A stretch of DNA of 64,000 nt from Phymatolithon calcareum (lineage: Eukaryota; Rhodophyta; Florideophyceae; Hapalidiales): NCBI GenBank assembly GCA_977006965.1, contig OZ345357.1, forward strand, positions 310,001 through 374,000, written 5' to 3'. This document shows positions 45,460-56,424 of the stretch, one piece after another. Numbering within the stretch: position 1 is the stretch's first letter; each line of letters opens with the position of its first letter. The position numbers were made by a program, and so were the translations under genes. The notes below the pieces were generated by a model, which made no database searches, was not told where the DNA came from, and saw only the letters and a program-made list of their open reading frames with translations.

Positions 45460-45780
45460 AGCGCGATCCGTCGTATTGCAGTAAGTATTAGGCAACTCAA
45501 AGTATTGCAATTCGTATTGCATAACGCACCGGTGAACATTGTGTGTTGCCGCCTCTGGACTAGCGCAACGTAGTGGTTCGGCTGCACTACTCATATCATA
45601 ATCATCACGATGAGTCCACCACGGGCAGGAGCCGTTGTATTGCAATGGGTATTTCTGGAAGCATTTAACTGCAATGCTTATTGCTCGAAGCCCTTGTATT
45701 GCAATACGTATTCCACCTGCGCGATTAATATCAGTACGTATTGTGGATTGCGTTATGGACAGCAATACTCAGCAATAGTA
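45460..45780. repeat. cluster of ATTGCAAT / GTATTGCA motifs
   Basis: GTATTGCA or a one-base variant recurs about ten times on both strands in 320 bp, including three full ATTGCAAT palindromes (about 45512, 45638 and 45694) and CGTATTG copies at the edges. Spacing is irregular, so it is not a plain tandem repeat. ATTGCAAT is also a bZIP (C/EBP-like) palindrome; a regulatory role is conjecture. Confidence 0.6.
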
Positions 45781-45959
45781 GCACCCTTGAGAGGGCATGT
45801 CATTTCGTCTCCGCTGCATCTTTCAACACTTGCCCGCGAGGAGATTCCACCGAAGCGCTGTGGCCAACTTTAGCGACGTCCGGGAGAGAAAATCATGCAT
45901 TGGGTAATAATTTGCCCAGAACAGGAAGTATATGGTGCATCAGCGGCGCTCTAGTAAAT

Positions 45960-46470
45960 TCTTCATTCATTTTGCCTTTTCCCCTAATGGGGCTAGCAGC
46001 GATTCGGCGGCCTAAGTTTTTTCCATTCTATCCTATCGAATGGAAGAAACTAGCGAGTCTAACTGCGGCTTTCACGTCTAGTCCAAGTGCATCACCAAAT
46101 ATTGATTCTAGCGTTGGTCTGACACATTGCAGCAGCACCTGGCGGATCAGGCGCCGCTGGTCCATTCTAAGAATGTGCCCAAGCCAGTTCCATCGTAGGT
46201 CTCTGGACCGCATTACTAGGTCGATAGTGGGTGTCCTGGCTTAGTCGGCTATTGGTCTCTTCGTTATTCTCGATAGCATCTTAGCACCTGTTAATTTGAG
46301 TTTCTTCCACACTGGTTCTGTCAGCTTCCATAATTCACAGTCGTATAGGAGAGTTGATACACCAGAGGAGCCAAAAAGACTCAGACGTAGACCTGAGAAT
46401 AGTTTTCAATCGGGCAGAATCCGCTTGAGGTCTTGAAAGCGGGACCAGGTAATTTGGACATTGTAGTTGA
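45960..46470 (-). pseudogene. non-LTR reverse transcriptase C-terminus with 3' tail
   Basis: Reverse-strand relative of the 29.7-30.2 kb fragment. It reads QIAW-RFQDLKRILPD, LLYDCELWKLTEP, AKMLSRITKRPIAD, RDLRWNWLGHILRMDQRRL and VKAAVRLA, with stops, then the CCCCTAATGGGG hairpin, the GCCTTTTCCCC block and ATTCATTC at the 3' end (45960). A short duplication of GAATGGAAGAAAC near 46037 disrupts the coding end. 5'-truncated, as usual for such copies. Confidence 0.8.
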
Positions 46471-47540
46471 CAGGGGCTAAGGGGTCACCGTCTGCCCACT
46501 GCATTACGCCAAGATATTTGGAGTGCCGTGTGTTCCCAAGGTCTTCGGCATTTAGGCAGACGTGTTTCAGCTCCTTTGTGCCAGTTCCCGTTTTGAGTAG
46601 ATTCTTTTACATAAAAAAGAATTCATGTTGTCAACGAAAGTTTCGACTTTTCCAGCTCAATGGGGCTGTATAATACTGTATATATCACCCCGTCGACATA
46701 TTTTGTTGATCGAGGTAGAATCTTCGGTAGCTTGGGATTTTGCAGACTTCGGATACGTGCATAACATGGCTTGCTCCCGTTGATTTGCATATTAGACAAG
46801 ATATAACCATCTTTCTACGCATTATCTGTCAAAACGTCATGAGATGAATTAGGCAGCAGCAAAGTACGCTTCCACAGCAATGAGGGATTTGTTTGACATG
46901 AAGCAAAATTATTTTTAAATAATTTTAGCGACCTTCTGGGCGTCAATATTAATTATGATAGGATTTGTGTGCTGTGAACAGCACATAAATCCTATCATAA
47001 CGGTTCACAATCATTTTCCCATGAATGATCAAGGATATTTCATGCTGGGGCTTCCATTTCATGCTCCCAACCTTTCGCGCGAATAATGCCAACACGACAA
47101 AGCGTAAGGCGCTTCTACGTTGCGTTGGAGGAATGCAACTGGGGCGCTCCGAGGGCAGTGAGTTCGCATCATCTAATCTACAGTTCTTCTCAATTGCTCT
47201 CGTGATAAACCCTGTCGTTCCGCTCGGAAGGGCACTCCATCCCGCCGTTGATTGGTGATATGCAAACCCTGTTGCAAATATCAGACGAATAAGAACGTAC
47301 AAAATCAATCTGCTTTTACCTGGTATATCATAAGAGGAAATATCGACCATGTGAACCTCCAATGATGCCCATGCATCAACTTTCCTCCACTTGTGGTGCT
47401 CATTCCATCGTGTGCTGTCAGAACGCGATCCGCCCCATAAGTCCTCTCAGATACGTTCAGCGCTGTATGTGTACTGTATGTGTGTGTCTACAAGTATTGC
47501 GCTTCAACTCACCTTCAAGGCGACAACCAACTCCAACCGT
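46471..47540. other. no gene; upstream region of the 47.5 kb gene
   Basis: No convincing frame. Holds the 44-bp near-perfect palindrome at 46955-46998 and, from about 47360, the probable promoter region of the downstream gene. Confidence 0.45.
46955..46998. other. 44-bp near-perfect palindrome
   Basis: ATGATAGGATTTGTGTGCTGT pairs with the following arm across a GA centre with one mismatch, giving 21-bp arms. It is the second long hairpin in an intergenic region here, after 37043-37080; the sequences are unrelated. Confidence 0.75.
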
Positions 47541-48296
47541 ATGCGTTCTTCCAAACCTCCCCCTGTCATGTCGTCGCCACACTCGGCGTTCGTCCCCATC
47601 GTCAGCGTCGCACTACCGGGGAAGAACAGTCGCCATCAGTCGACGCAGCCGCGTCGCAAAAAGGAACCGGTGCAGGGAAAGAAGGACAACAACATCGAAC
47701 CACCGCCCACGCCCTCCCACCCGGCACCGTCCGTCATGAACGCGTTGCTCGTCGCCTGGCTAGTCGATGTTTCCGAAACGAAAGAAGCAACCGGGAATGC
47801 GAAACCGGCAAATGAATCCGCGGCATGGTGGAAAATTTTCGGCTTTCTCACATCCTGGACGCGCATCTTCCACCCCAGTGACACATCATCCCCCAAACAG
47901 AAATCCTCCGCATCTAAACCGAAGACAAAATCTTCGACCACCAAGAAAGCCGAGGACGAACCGGACGAGCTCGATAACACCTCGCCGCTATACCGCAGTC
48001 TCTACTTCGCGGCGACGAACTCGCGCTCGCCAAGCGCTCGCGCCTTCGCGCGCCAAATGTGCAGTATTCATGCATCTCCGGACTGTTTGAAAAATGCAAC
48101 CTTGCTTTCGAAGCGTGGACGGAATGTACCCAGTTTTTTGCTCGCAGATGACTCCCCGACCGGACAGGGGCTTTTGGAAGAGATTCGCGAGGCGTGGCGT
48201 AACAGGAGCAATACGAGCGGCAAGCGGCCGTCTGACAATATTATCAGCACGTCCTTCTCTTTTGTTCTTTTTCTGCTCAACCCACTTCATCACTAG
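47541..48296 (+). CDS. hypothetical protein, Pro/Lys/Ser-rich
   Basis: Probably real, with GC-rich third positions unlike its AT-rich surroundings. 251 residues from ATG 47541; ATG 47568 (MSSPHSAF) is an alternative. The N-terminal third is basic and Pro-rich (PRRKKEPVQGKK), then a hydrophobic patch (MNALLVAWLVDVSET, AAWWKIFGFLTSWTRIF) around residues 65-115. A Lys/Ser/Thr-rich linker follows, then a compact region with SPLYRSLYFAATNSRSPSARAFARQM and an EEIREAWRNR helix. No family recognised. The frame also extends upstream without a stop, so an earlier start is possible. Confidence 0.6.
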   Translation: MRSSKPPPVMSSPHSAFVPIVSVALPGKNSRHQSTQPRRKKEPVQGKKDNNIEPPPTPSHPAPSVMNALLVAWLVDVSETKEATGNAKPANESAAWWKIFGFLTSWTRIFHPSDTSSPKQKSSASKPKTKSSTTKKAEDEPDELDNTSPLYRSLYFAATNSRSPSARAFARQMCSIHASPDCLKNATLLSKRGRNVPSFLLADDSPTGQGLLEEIREAWRNRSNTSGKRPSDNIISTSFSFVLFLLNPLHH

Positions 48297-49093
48297 TGAC
48301 GACATCTTTATTCTGTTTTTTAACTTGCTGGTTTTTCGGGCACTAGGTTCCCTTTCTTGGGGTTTTTGCTAGCTTTCTTTACTGCGCTTGCTCAAATATA
48401 ATAACTTGTAAACAATTTCTGGGCTTTTCGATTCAATTCTCATTGCTCTTCCGTTTGCCAGAGATACCTTAAAAGGCAACACCACGCAATCCACTGGGTA
48501 GCGCCATCGGCATCTGCTGGAGTTACGTCGAAGATTATTGACCATAGGTAATTCAAGCCAGTCTACATATTCTTGACCGATCACTTCAGCTGCAGAAAAT
48601 CGCCCAAGCGTCGACACATTCCCGCTCCGTTGCATGTGCAAACCCTTCAAATCCTCTTCTCTGCAAAATGACATAGTCCCGCAAAATAGCTCGAAGTGTT
48701 GAGTCGAATCGACTAGCAAAATGTCCTTCGCTCCCTACTCTTCATCCCGTCAATAGCTCACTCACTTTTGCCGCTGAAGTGTTCACGTGCCACCAGCAAC
48801 GAAAGATATTTTCATGTTTTCGACAGAACGTGGGGTCTCGTCAAGATCCAATAGCGTCATATTGACGACGTCATGGTTGCGGAAAATGCCTGAAACAGAC
48901 GCTCGGCTTCTACAACCCAAGCCGACTTCCCTGAAAGATCGCAATCGGTTTTAGTGTCATACTGTCCAAGCGATCAATGTCGTGGAAAAGAGTCTCAGAG
49001 TTCTTGACGAATCACGACAACTCTTCATTCTGTCGACAACGCTATCGCTTTCGCCGCAGATATGAGCAATCGCTTGTCGGCGCGGAAGATTTT
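48297..49093. other. no gene recognised
   Basis: The 3' region of the preceding gene, then AT-rich DNA with only short frames such as 48977-49207, which shares its DNA with the decayed minus-strand frame ending at 49094. Confidence 0.4.
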
Positions 49094-49654
49094 CTAAAAT
49101 ATCTTCATGATTTGATTCGCATCACCGTTTTGAAGAGGTCTGAAACCGATAACCCTGCAGAAAAACACATGCGTGCCCTCGCATGTTTGGACCGCGCAAG
49201 TCGATAATAGCGCGCTATGGATGAGCCATGAATATGTGAGGCATTGATCAAAGCAAGCTTTGCAACGCCTCGGTCGCGTAGAGCTCAACCTTAGTTTCCA
49301 CAATGACGGAACGAATGTTATCATTGCCTCCTCCTCTATTTGCAATCAAGTCGGGTGCTGCTTATGAAGCTCTGTTGAGAAGTGAAGCGCATGCAAAACT
49401 GCTGCACAGGGGTTGTTAGACGGTAGGAAAGTTCGGCGAAATCTTCTTTCTTTACCGATAATCGAGCCATACTCGGAAATCAATAAGGATAGAATTGACA
49501 GATGAAGACAAGCAGCATTCGAGCGCCCGCGAGAATGCTGAAGGACTTGAATCAATGCTCCGACATCATCGTTGGCCACCATCCGTTGCCAGTTCATAGA
49601 AATGTATACCAACATGGCCAGTATACTGATACTTGCTTCACGAACCTCTTCCAC
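49094..49654 (-). pseudogene. possible armadillo/HEAT-like remnant
   Basis: A single minus-strand frame of about 187 codons with one TGA (49346-49348) and no ATG at its start. It is helical and leucine-rich. EVREASISILAMLVYISMNW and then ALIQVLQHSRGRSNAACLHLS have the spacing of armadillo repeats (N-rich turn, LIxVLxS, then alanine-leucine helix). The match is impressionistic. It lies on the same strand and about 1 kb downstream of the kinase pseudogene, so the two may be parts of one dead gene. Confidence 0.3.
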
Positions 49655-50671
49655 GTTTCGGAAGTAGTTTCTTACTGAGATGAGCAGTTTGCATAGAGAA
49701 TTCTCATGGTTTGAAAAAATATCGAGAAGCTGGGCTCATTGAACCACGATAATTTCGGAAGGTAGAACACGCCGCGTACTCCAAAGAATGATCCAAATGA
49801 AAAAATTCAACGACAACATATGAGCTTACAAGGTGATGACTGCCTAGAACATTGATCCATGGTGTCCAGGTGCTAAATGCTGTCGTTGAGCTCCACATTG
49901 CTGCGCCGCTCGAAACGCCCACGGCAGGACAAAGCCCTGGAAACGACAGGCTGTTGGGAAAAAATGCATACCGCTCGCATTTGCATAATCAAGATGCTGT
50001 GCCGAAGCAACGTTACTCGCAGGTAGTCGGACTGCGACGATACCGTCACCCTTGTATTTCGCATTCTCCACGACGTCCATCTTCGGCAACATTTCAGATT
50101 CCATCGCCTTGGAGCACCTGGAAAAATTCACGACAGGACAATAACGTGGAAACGCTAGTCCGTCAATTAAAGATGATGATATTTCCGGGATTGTCGTTCG
50201 CAAGACGATTCTGCGGAGATGCAGTAACTGACAGTCCCGCTCCATGTACAGCACAAGAGACAAAACTCTTGTCCTGACTTTCGCGGAACGACAGGTGGCT
50301 CTGATATGTCTTTCCCATACCGGCGATCCTTCGTTGGTTACGAATTCCGTCAAGAGCACTGCCTGCCAGACTAAAACCATCGACCATGAGGAGAGGGCTT
50401 TGGGCCCGGGTTCGCATACACAACACGATGCCGCGGAGATACACTACCTGTGGGCGGCACGAAAACTGGATTTTCATATTTCAGATCGCGGACGGCACCG
50501 AGCTGGGGTGCAGAGGAGGCGCTCCGTGCGCACCATACTTCCAAATCACTAAAATTGTTCAAACTGTCGAAATCGCCTCGGTTCAGAACCTGACCATTAT
50601 CTTCTGCATCATCGGGTTTCGTCCAGGCTTCTGCGTGACTTTCAAAAGTGACGACGCCAGCCTTCACTTCG
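49655..50671 (-). other. coding-like but frame-broken minus-strand sequence
   Basis: Minus-strand frames at 50667-50371, 50477-50163, 50380-49844 and 49922-49704 overlap in a staircase, each taking over as the last stops, as expected of a decayed coding region continuing downstream of the kinase pseudogene. Content is polar and unrecognised. Confidence 0.3.
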
Positions 50672-51290
50672 CTATTGCAAACCGCCCATCACCATACCAG
50701 TGCCTTTCAAAGTTTCCCACTCATGGTCTACTTTGAAGACTTCATTCCAAAACAGGTGCACAAGTGCCGTACATTTGGGACGGGTAAATTGTTCCCGCGG
50801 ATCGCACGAAGATCGACGCGCCTCCGCCGCATTAGTAGCGACGCACTGCAAAAATGAGTGCAGGGATCCACGACTAAGCTCTGCATGGAACGTCAACGTG
50901 AAGATAGCAAATGCAAATATCTGCAGCTTTCGCCACATCGGAACTCATTTTTGCAATGTTCTCGAATGTCTTAGGCGCAATGACATATATGCAAACGAGC
51001 CCACAAGTCCTGCCCCAAAATCATGCGTGTTGGCTCTGGCCGTGAGATCATCGGCCTTTGGACCAGTGGCTCTGGAAAGGCCAAGTCGGTAATCTCTGCC
51101 TAAACGTCGTTTCGAAAGACCATTCTCTTTGAACAGCGGAGTTCAGTAAAGCATTGTGAGGCTTCACGTCGTCGCCAGCGAACTTTGAGCTACGCCGGTA
51201 GAGCAGGACGGTTACCATGGCAGATCTACAGTTGCGCACAACCAACAGTGTTTCACGTAAAGTACCACCTTGTACACCCTCAGTGACAAT
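50672..51290 (-). pseudogene. protein kinase pseudogene (TKL-like)
   Basis: The minus strand carries the kinase subdomains in order but in shifting frames. EGVQGGTLRETL (about 51285-51250) is the region after the hinge. DDVKPHNALLNS (51172-51140) is the catalytic loop, with the usual HRD changed to GDD. AEITDL and, one base out of frame, GLSRATGPKADDLTARANT give the DFG region and activation loop. VGSFAYMS and, in a third frame, APKTFENIAK give the APE region. KAAD plus IFAFAIFTLTFHAEL in yet another frame is the helix-F segment. At least three frameshifts in 400 bp make it certainly dead. The ATG at 50936-50938 starts a spurious signal-peptide-like frame inside helix F. Confidence 0.7.
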
Positions 51291-52307
51291 TAATGTTACG
51301 CTTATGCGCGCGGATATTGCAGGTGCTCAAAGAAGCATAGCTTGCGTGTAAGATTTTCGCAACCAATCGCCGCTTGCTCAAATGGAATGGCTTAATTGTC
51401 AGAGCACTTGAGCATCTGGACGGCCACCACCGCAATATCGAGAGGAATACCGAGCCGAAGGCCCTTCACCGAGAAGTGCATCCTCGTCTTTGGCGCTCCA
51501 CACCAGTCGACCACCGTCGAAGGAAACTGGGTGGAGGTCACCTCAACAGGGCATTAAGCAGAATTTTCCGGGACTAGTCGGCGATGAGTTTTCAACGAAG
51601 TTGCTGTTGGTGCTCGATGTGGTACTGCGGATTAGACGGGTTCAAGCGAGATGGGCTCTTTGGAGATGCATGCAGGCAAAGATTGCATTCCTACACAGCC
51701 CCCATATTTTCTGGTAAATTACTGTATTTTGAAGGGTCGCCAAGCAGGCCAATGCCGAAATGCACTGTAATGTTTCCTATAGTCTATATTGTCAAAACTG
51801 TTTAATTTTTATGACACACATGGATCAAAACCAATCAAAACACTTGCCATTGCGTGTTGGTCGCTTGATTCCGTAAATTAGGTCTCATAAGTAGATCTAC
51901 CGAGATTAAGTGAAAAAATAGAGCGGCAGGCGACGTTGACCACTTTTTGTTTTTTTGATGTGCAAGCGAATATTTGCAAGAAAATTACGACGCCTTCACT
52001 CTCCTGTCTCCCCTTTTTGCACTCTGCTTTCCCGGGACTTGGATAGCCGCCGGAGACGAAACCGAAGTAGATGCGCACCAACATGCACTGGAATTCCATG
52101 GAAACGAGTGCCCGGAAGAGCTTTGAAACCAAGACAGAGCACGCCGTACAGGCAGTCCATTGTCGCTGACCTGCCTCTGATTACCCCGTAGCGTACCGCA
52201 GGCGATGTACCCGCATCAAGGAATCTGCCGCTCGCTGGAAAAGCCAACGCGAAGAAGACCTCCACGCTGGGACACTGTGGAAGTCAATTGTCTGAAAGAT
52301 ATTTTTT
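51291..52307. other. no firm gene; probable N-terminal remains of the kinase
   Basis: On the minus strand the stretch 51580-51300 may be the N-lobe (a VSFDGGRLVWSAKDEDALLG segment) but stops are frequent. From 51600 to 52300 only short frames on both strands are seen. Confidence 0.35.
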
Positions 52308-52392
52308 GAAAGACAAAGAACGAAAATGACATGGAGCGTAAAAGTTGCCCTCAGAGCTGCACGCTCGTTGTTCTTTTCGTTCTTTGTCTTTC
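52308..52392. repeat. 85-bp stem-loop with 19-bp perfect arms
   Basis: GAAAGACAAAGAACGAAAA at 52308-52326 is perfectly complementary to 52374-52392, with a 47-base loop. It could be a small foldback element or, if transcribed, an RNA hairpin; only one copy is seen. Confidence 0.75.
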
Positions 52393-54193
52393 TACTAAGG
52401 ATCTTGCAGTCGTTAGGCATCCATGGTGCCCAGCACTTGTTCGTGCACTTTTCCATCTGCTTGAGACCTGGAGTATGGACAGAGTTTTATGCAAGCACTT
52501 GCAAGCTGCAAGCGTTTGCCGAAATCTCTCTCTTTCTTTCTGGACTCGCTGCAAGGATTTCAGAAACAAGGACGTCTGTATTGGATCTGCAAAGAAACCT
52601 GGGCTGCAAGTTGGAGCGGTGGAACTTATCGAAGCTATTTCAGCGGCTGTAATGAGAAGAATACCATACGGCAACTCGGGCACAATTGAAGCAGCACTGT
52701 GGAGTCTCTGTAGGTGCACTGTTTACGCTGTAAGTGAGAGACCTGTACAGCTTGGAACGCACGTCGGGCAGAAATCGAGACGGTCTACCACAGTTGTGAA
52801 GAATATGCGCTACGTCCCCCTTGACGCGTGACGAACAGTTCTGGCGGGGGTAGAAGTCTAGGGATTGGCACATTGATCACGGCGAGAATGGTAAAATACC
52901 AGAATATGCAAAAACTGTGATATATGAACTGTGACTGCCTACGTATTTACCCGTGCACTTTTCGCGCTCTGGCTCTTATTTGATCACAAGATCTATGATA
53001 TCTGCAGTAAAGATTTGTGGGCTGCTTCGATAATGGTGAGAGTACCGGTTAGATTAGGGGGCACATAAATGTTCATCCTGGCAAAAGAGGTGATCTTAGC
53101 GATTATGAGAGGTCTGTTGCTCTGTAAAAAATTGTACCAAAAGCGTGGTGTTAGTGTTGCGCGATCTTTAGCCCTCGTGTTCATTCAAAGCATAATGAGC
53201 GTTGATGGACCACAAGATAAAAATTTTCACATTGTGGCCAATGTTTTGATGATCATGAGTGTACCGTACGTGCGGCGAAATGGATTCTCAAACGTAGTTG
53301 CACTTCGATGACGTCGCCGGAGTCAGAGTTTCAATTCGAGCAGGGACTCCCATTCGAGTTTTTGTCCGAGCTACTCTGCGAGCCTCCATTGGACTTGTAG
53401 TATGAAAAAACGCCGTGTGAAGGTCCTTAGTTTCGAGTTACAGGTAAAACTTTATTGACATCCAACGCAGTTCTCTAGTTCCACCGTCGACTGGTTGTTT
53501 GTCTCCACTCAGGAGAATGGTGTCAATACTGCAACCTAGAGGACCATGAATGCGCTTTTGCACCTTTCTCGGCCAACAGTTTCAACCTCGGCTTCACAAA
53601 ATGGAACATACTCCGGGGTAACCAACGCTTCCAAAGACATGAAGAGCAATCGAAAAGCCTCTGACCACTGCTTCGGCCGAGAATATTGGGCAAAAATGGC
53701 ACTGCGCTTTTTCTCCCAGCGCATGGTCAGCTTGTGGACCTTCAATACCCCAACATCCTTCTCTGAATGGCCCTCATAATTCATCTTCACCATTTCCTCC
53801 TTTTTGCAAAACACAGTTTTGGACAACGCCTTGGGAAACGGGTTGGCCATCTCTCTTCTGATGTGGCCAAAGTCCTTTCGCAGAATGAGATGTGGTTTTG
53901 TATTAAAGAAACTACAATCTGCGGCTCTGCAGGATGTACAACAGATTGCCGTATCAGCCAAGAAGCTCATGATTATGATATATCAGAGGCTTAGTTTTCC
54001 GCAGTGTCGCAAATCGATATAAGAGATGAGGTGACATTCGAGAAGACTTGAGAGAGGAAACAGAATGAATGCTGGTAATCATCGAAGTGAAATTCAGAAG
54101 CAAAAAGGAAGCCATTGACTCCAGAACACGAGCGCTTTCTTATAGTTACACGAAACTGTATCCAAGCGATTCGCAAGACGGGCATACGGTTTC
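52393..54193. other. no firm gene
   Basis: Several moderate frames (52331-52831 plus, 53069-53311 plus, 53970-53536 minus) overlap on opposite strands and none has a recognisable domain. Leucine-rich stretches hint at more decayed helical-repeat sequence, but I cannot assign strand or family. Confidence 0.35.
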
Positions 54194-54462
54194 TTGCGTG
54201 CATTTCTTTATTTCGCCGAATTTACCACTTGCGCGCAAATTCCAATCTTAGGAATACCAATTGTAGGGTACCGAATTGGAGCATCACGCAAGCATAGGCG
54301 ATGTTATGATTTCCTTGTGCTCTTCGCAGAACAGTATAAAAGCCGCTCAACTCATCGGTCGATGGAATTCGGCAAGCAAGTAAGAAAACAACCATCGAAG
54401 TTTGCTTCACAACGATACCGAGGGATAAGGTCCTTGACCTTAGACCTCGACGAAGACATACC

Positions 54463-54542
54463 GGCTCCTAAGTTGCTCATCGCGAGTAACCAAAGTCGTG
54501 TGTACAAGATTGAACCGACTCCTAAGTTGCTCATTGCGAGTA
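54463..54542. repeat. two-copy direct repeat, 26-bp unit, 54-bp spacing
   Basis: CTCCTAAGTTGCTCAT-GCGAGTA occurs at 54463-54488 and 54517-54542 with two differences. It lies within a short frame (54194-54565), which therefore repeats PKLLIAS twice. I regard the frame itself as unsupported. Confidence 0.7.
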
Positions 54543-54565
54543 CTCCTAGCCGGTCTCAATATTAA

Positions 54566-55134
54566 GCTCGAAACTGAAATTTCGCGACACGCAGGACTTG
54601 CAAGAGATAATCTACTCTTTTAGATGCCACAGCGTGCTTCCGTGTATACTTTGCGCCATAGAGAGCTGAATATGTGCCAACAAACCCATCAGCACATTTC
54701 TCAAACCCACAGGCGCGACGAATTTTAAGGCTTTGAGGGCATCATCTGAGTTCTTGCTGACCAAGAGATTAGCCAATTGAAATCTGCAGACGATCAAGTC
54801 AACCTGCTCAAGCGAAAAACGGATGGCGTTTACTTCTTGAAATCCGCTACACGATTCCCGGGTTTCAAGAATGACGGAATGGACAGTACGGAGATTGGCA
54901 CGCTGAGTAAGTGTTTCTATGAAAAATGCTGGGTAGATCTGGCAGCAGCGAAAAAAGGAATACAGCTAAGCAGAACTTGTACTTGAAGACAGCCGACCTC
55001 AATATACTACTTTTCCTTGTCCATGTGACGTAAAACAAAGAGTTCATCAGCACCGAAAAAAACTTCGGGAATTTTGTTCTTCAGAAAAACCGTTGAAGTA
55101 CACAGTGCTAGCGCTAGCGTGTTTAGCAAAGTCG
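54566..55134. other. no gene recognised
   Basis: Short frames only. The minus-strand frame 54797-54612 is leucine/alanine-rich (QLANLLVSKNSDDALKAL) and may be another helical-repeat remnant; evidence is weak. Confidence 0.35.
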
Positions 55135-55318
55135 CTTGGTTTGTCCAGTGCTACTTTACTGCATCAGACTAACCCCAGAGTCAATCTTTGGCGACGTCCC
55201 GGACCTCGACGTGCAAGCAGCAGTCAAATTCGCAGCAGATAGATTAGAATGGAAGAAGCTTAGACCCTCAAAGTGTTGCTATCCCCTCAAGGGGAATACG
55301 CAAAATGAATGAATGAAT
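55135..55318 (+). pseudogene. non-LTR retroelement 3' end with (TGAA)n tail
   Basis: Encodes RLTPESIFGDVPDLDVQAAV, KFAADRLEWKKLRPSKCC, then CCCCTCAAGGGG, AATACGCAAAAT and GAATGAATGAATG. Same terminus as the copies at 18.0, 30.2 and 45.96 kb, with compensating changes that keep the hairpin. Only the last 180 bp of the element are present. Confidence 0.75.
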
Positions 55319-56167
55319 GTGTTTGGCATAATCCTTTTAATTCCACGGACGAGCAACCCTAACGTCTGTTGTCTTCGTCATGACTCTTTCACGGCTGATC
55401 GCTCCATATAAGATTAGATCAATAAGTTCATGCATACTGGACAGGGCCTTGAGTCTTCGAGATTAGTATGCATATGCTCACTCATGGGTTTTAGTTTCAT
55501 CGTGAGAAGAAGAAGAAGTGGAGATTTTTATTATAGTGTTACCAACGCATCTGCAGACGCTTGGGGCAACACTTCTGATGAGCCACGAGGACTCAACTCA
55601 GAGCCCAGAGGCTCCATTTCGCATAAAAACGGCTATAGTCAGCAAAATTAGAAAACCTACCTCTGATCTCAACGGAGAGATCTCGAGGGGGAAAATCATT
55701 TCACTTCAATGGCCACGCAGAGCATCGTATCGTGTCGAGGTCGTTTCCCGCGCCGAAGCAAGTTTACCGATGTCCCGGGTCCGCGTGTCGCGCCGATCTT
55801 CAGGACTTACTCTCGCTCGGCCTGCCCGCCGATCCGCGCGGGGGGGGGGGGTTACTGACGTCCCCAGTCTTGCGTGCGCCGGAGCGCGATGGGCGAGTTT
55901 ACCGACGTCCCGGGTCAAGTTTCATCGTGAGAGCGCGGTAACGATGTAACCATGTTTTTAGATCTCGCTTCGATCCCGCTACAATTGCTCATTTTTCAAT
56001 CCATGTGAATGGTGAGCTAGAGTTTTTGTGAAAGATACTGCGACTGACAGGATTCTTGCTAATTGCCAGTAGAGAATGCATTCCTCAGTATAGTATTGCA
56101 CGCGGTAGATCTTGCGAATATATTGGATGCACATTGGCGAGGAAAGTGAAAAAGAAAAGACGAGAGC
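55319..56167. other. no gene; includes a GC-rich patch
   Basis: The patch 55720-55930 is markedly GC- and CpG-rich, has a run of 12 G at 55840-55851, and a repeated GAGTTTACCGACGTCCCGGG-like unit (55761-55782 and 55895-55916). It resembles no known RNA gene or promoter that I can name. Confidence 0.45.
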
Positions 56168-56366
56168 TGCAATCTTATTTGTCATTTGTTCCCGAATCAG
56201 AGTCCGACTGGAGCCAATAGCAGCTATTCACGTGGTGACAGATTCGTGTCAAAATTTCATGATTTTTTTTAGAAGACGACAAGAAGTACGAGGAACTCTT
56301 CGATGCATCGCTGCTATTGGCTCCGGTCGGACTCTGATTCGGGAACAAATGACAAATAAGATTGCA
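56168..56366. repeat. 199-bp inverted-repeat element, 57-bp arms
   Basis: 56168-56224 and 56310-56366 are reverse complements with a single mismatch; the loop is 85 bp. Near-identity of the arms means it is young or kept by pairing. It lies just upstream of the copia RNase H remnant. No clear target duplication. A MITE or foldback element is the likely class. Confidence 0.8.
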
Positions 56367-56424
56367 GCACTCTGCAGTACTGTAAATTATGAAGACTTCT
56401 TCAGGACATTACAGATTGAAATAA

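Noticed and set aside
50672-50938. ORF starting with a signal-peptide-like sequence (MWRKLQIFAFAIFTLTF)
   Set aside because: The hydrophobic stretch is the helix-F segment of the frameshifted kinase domain; the frame ends at a stop after the C-lobe and has no further support.
54194-54565. 123-codon ORF with two PKLLIAS repeats
   Set aside because: The repetition comes from a 26-bp direct repeat; no homologue or motif, and overlapping frames are similarly open.
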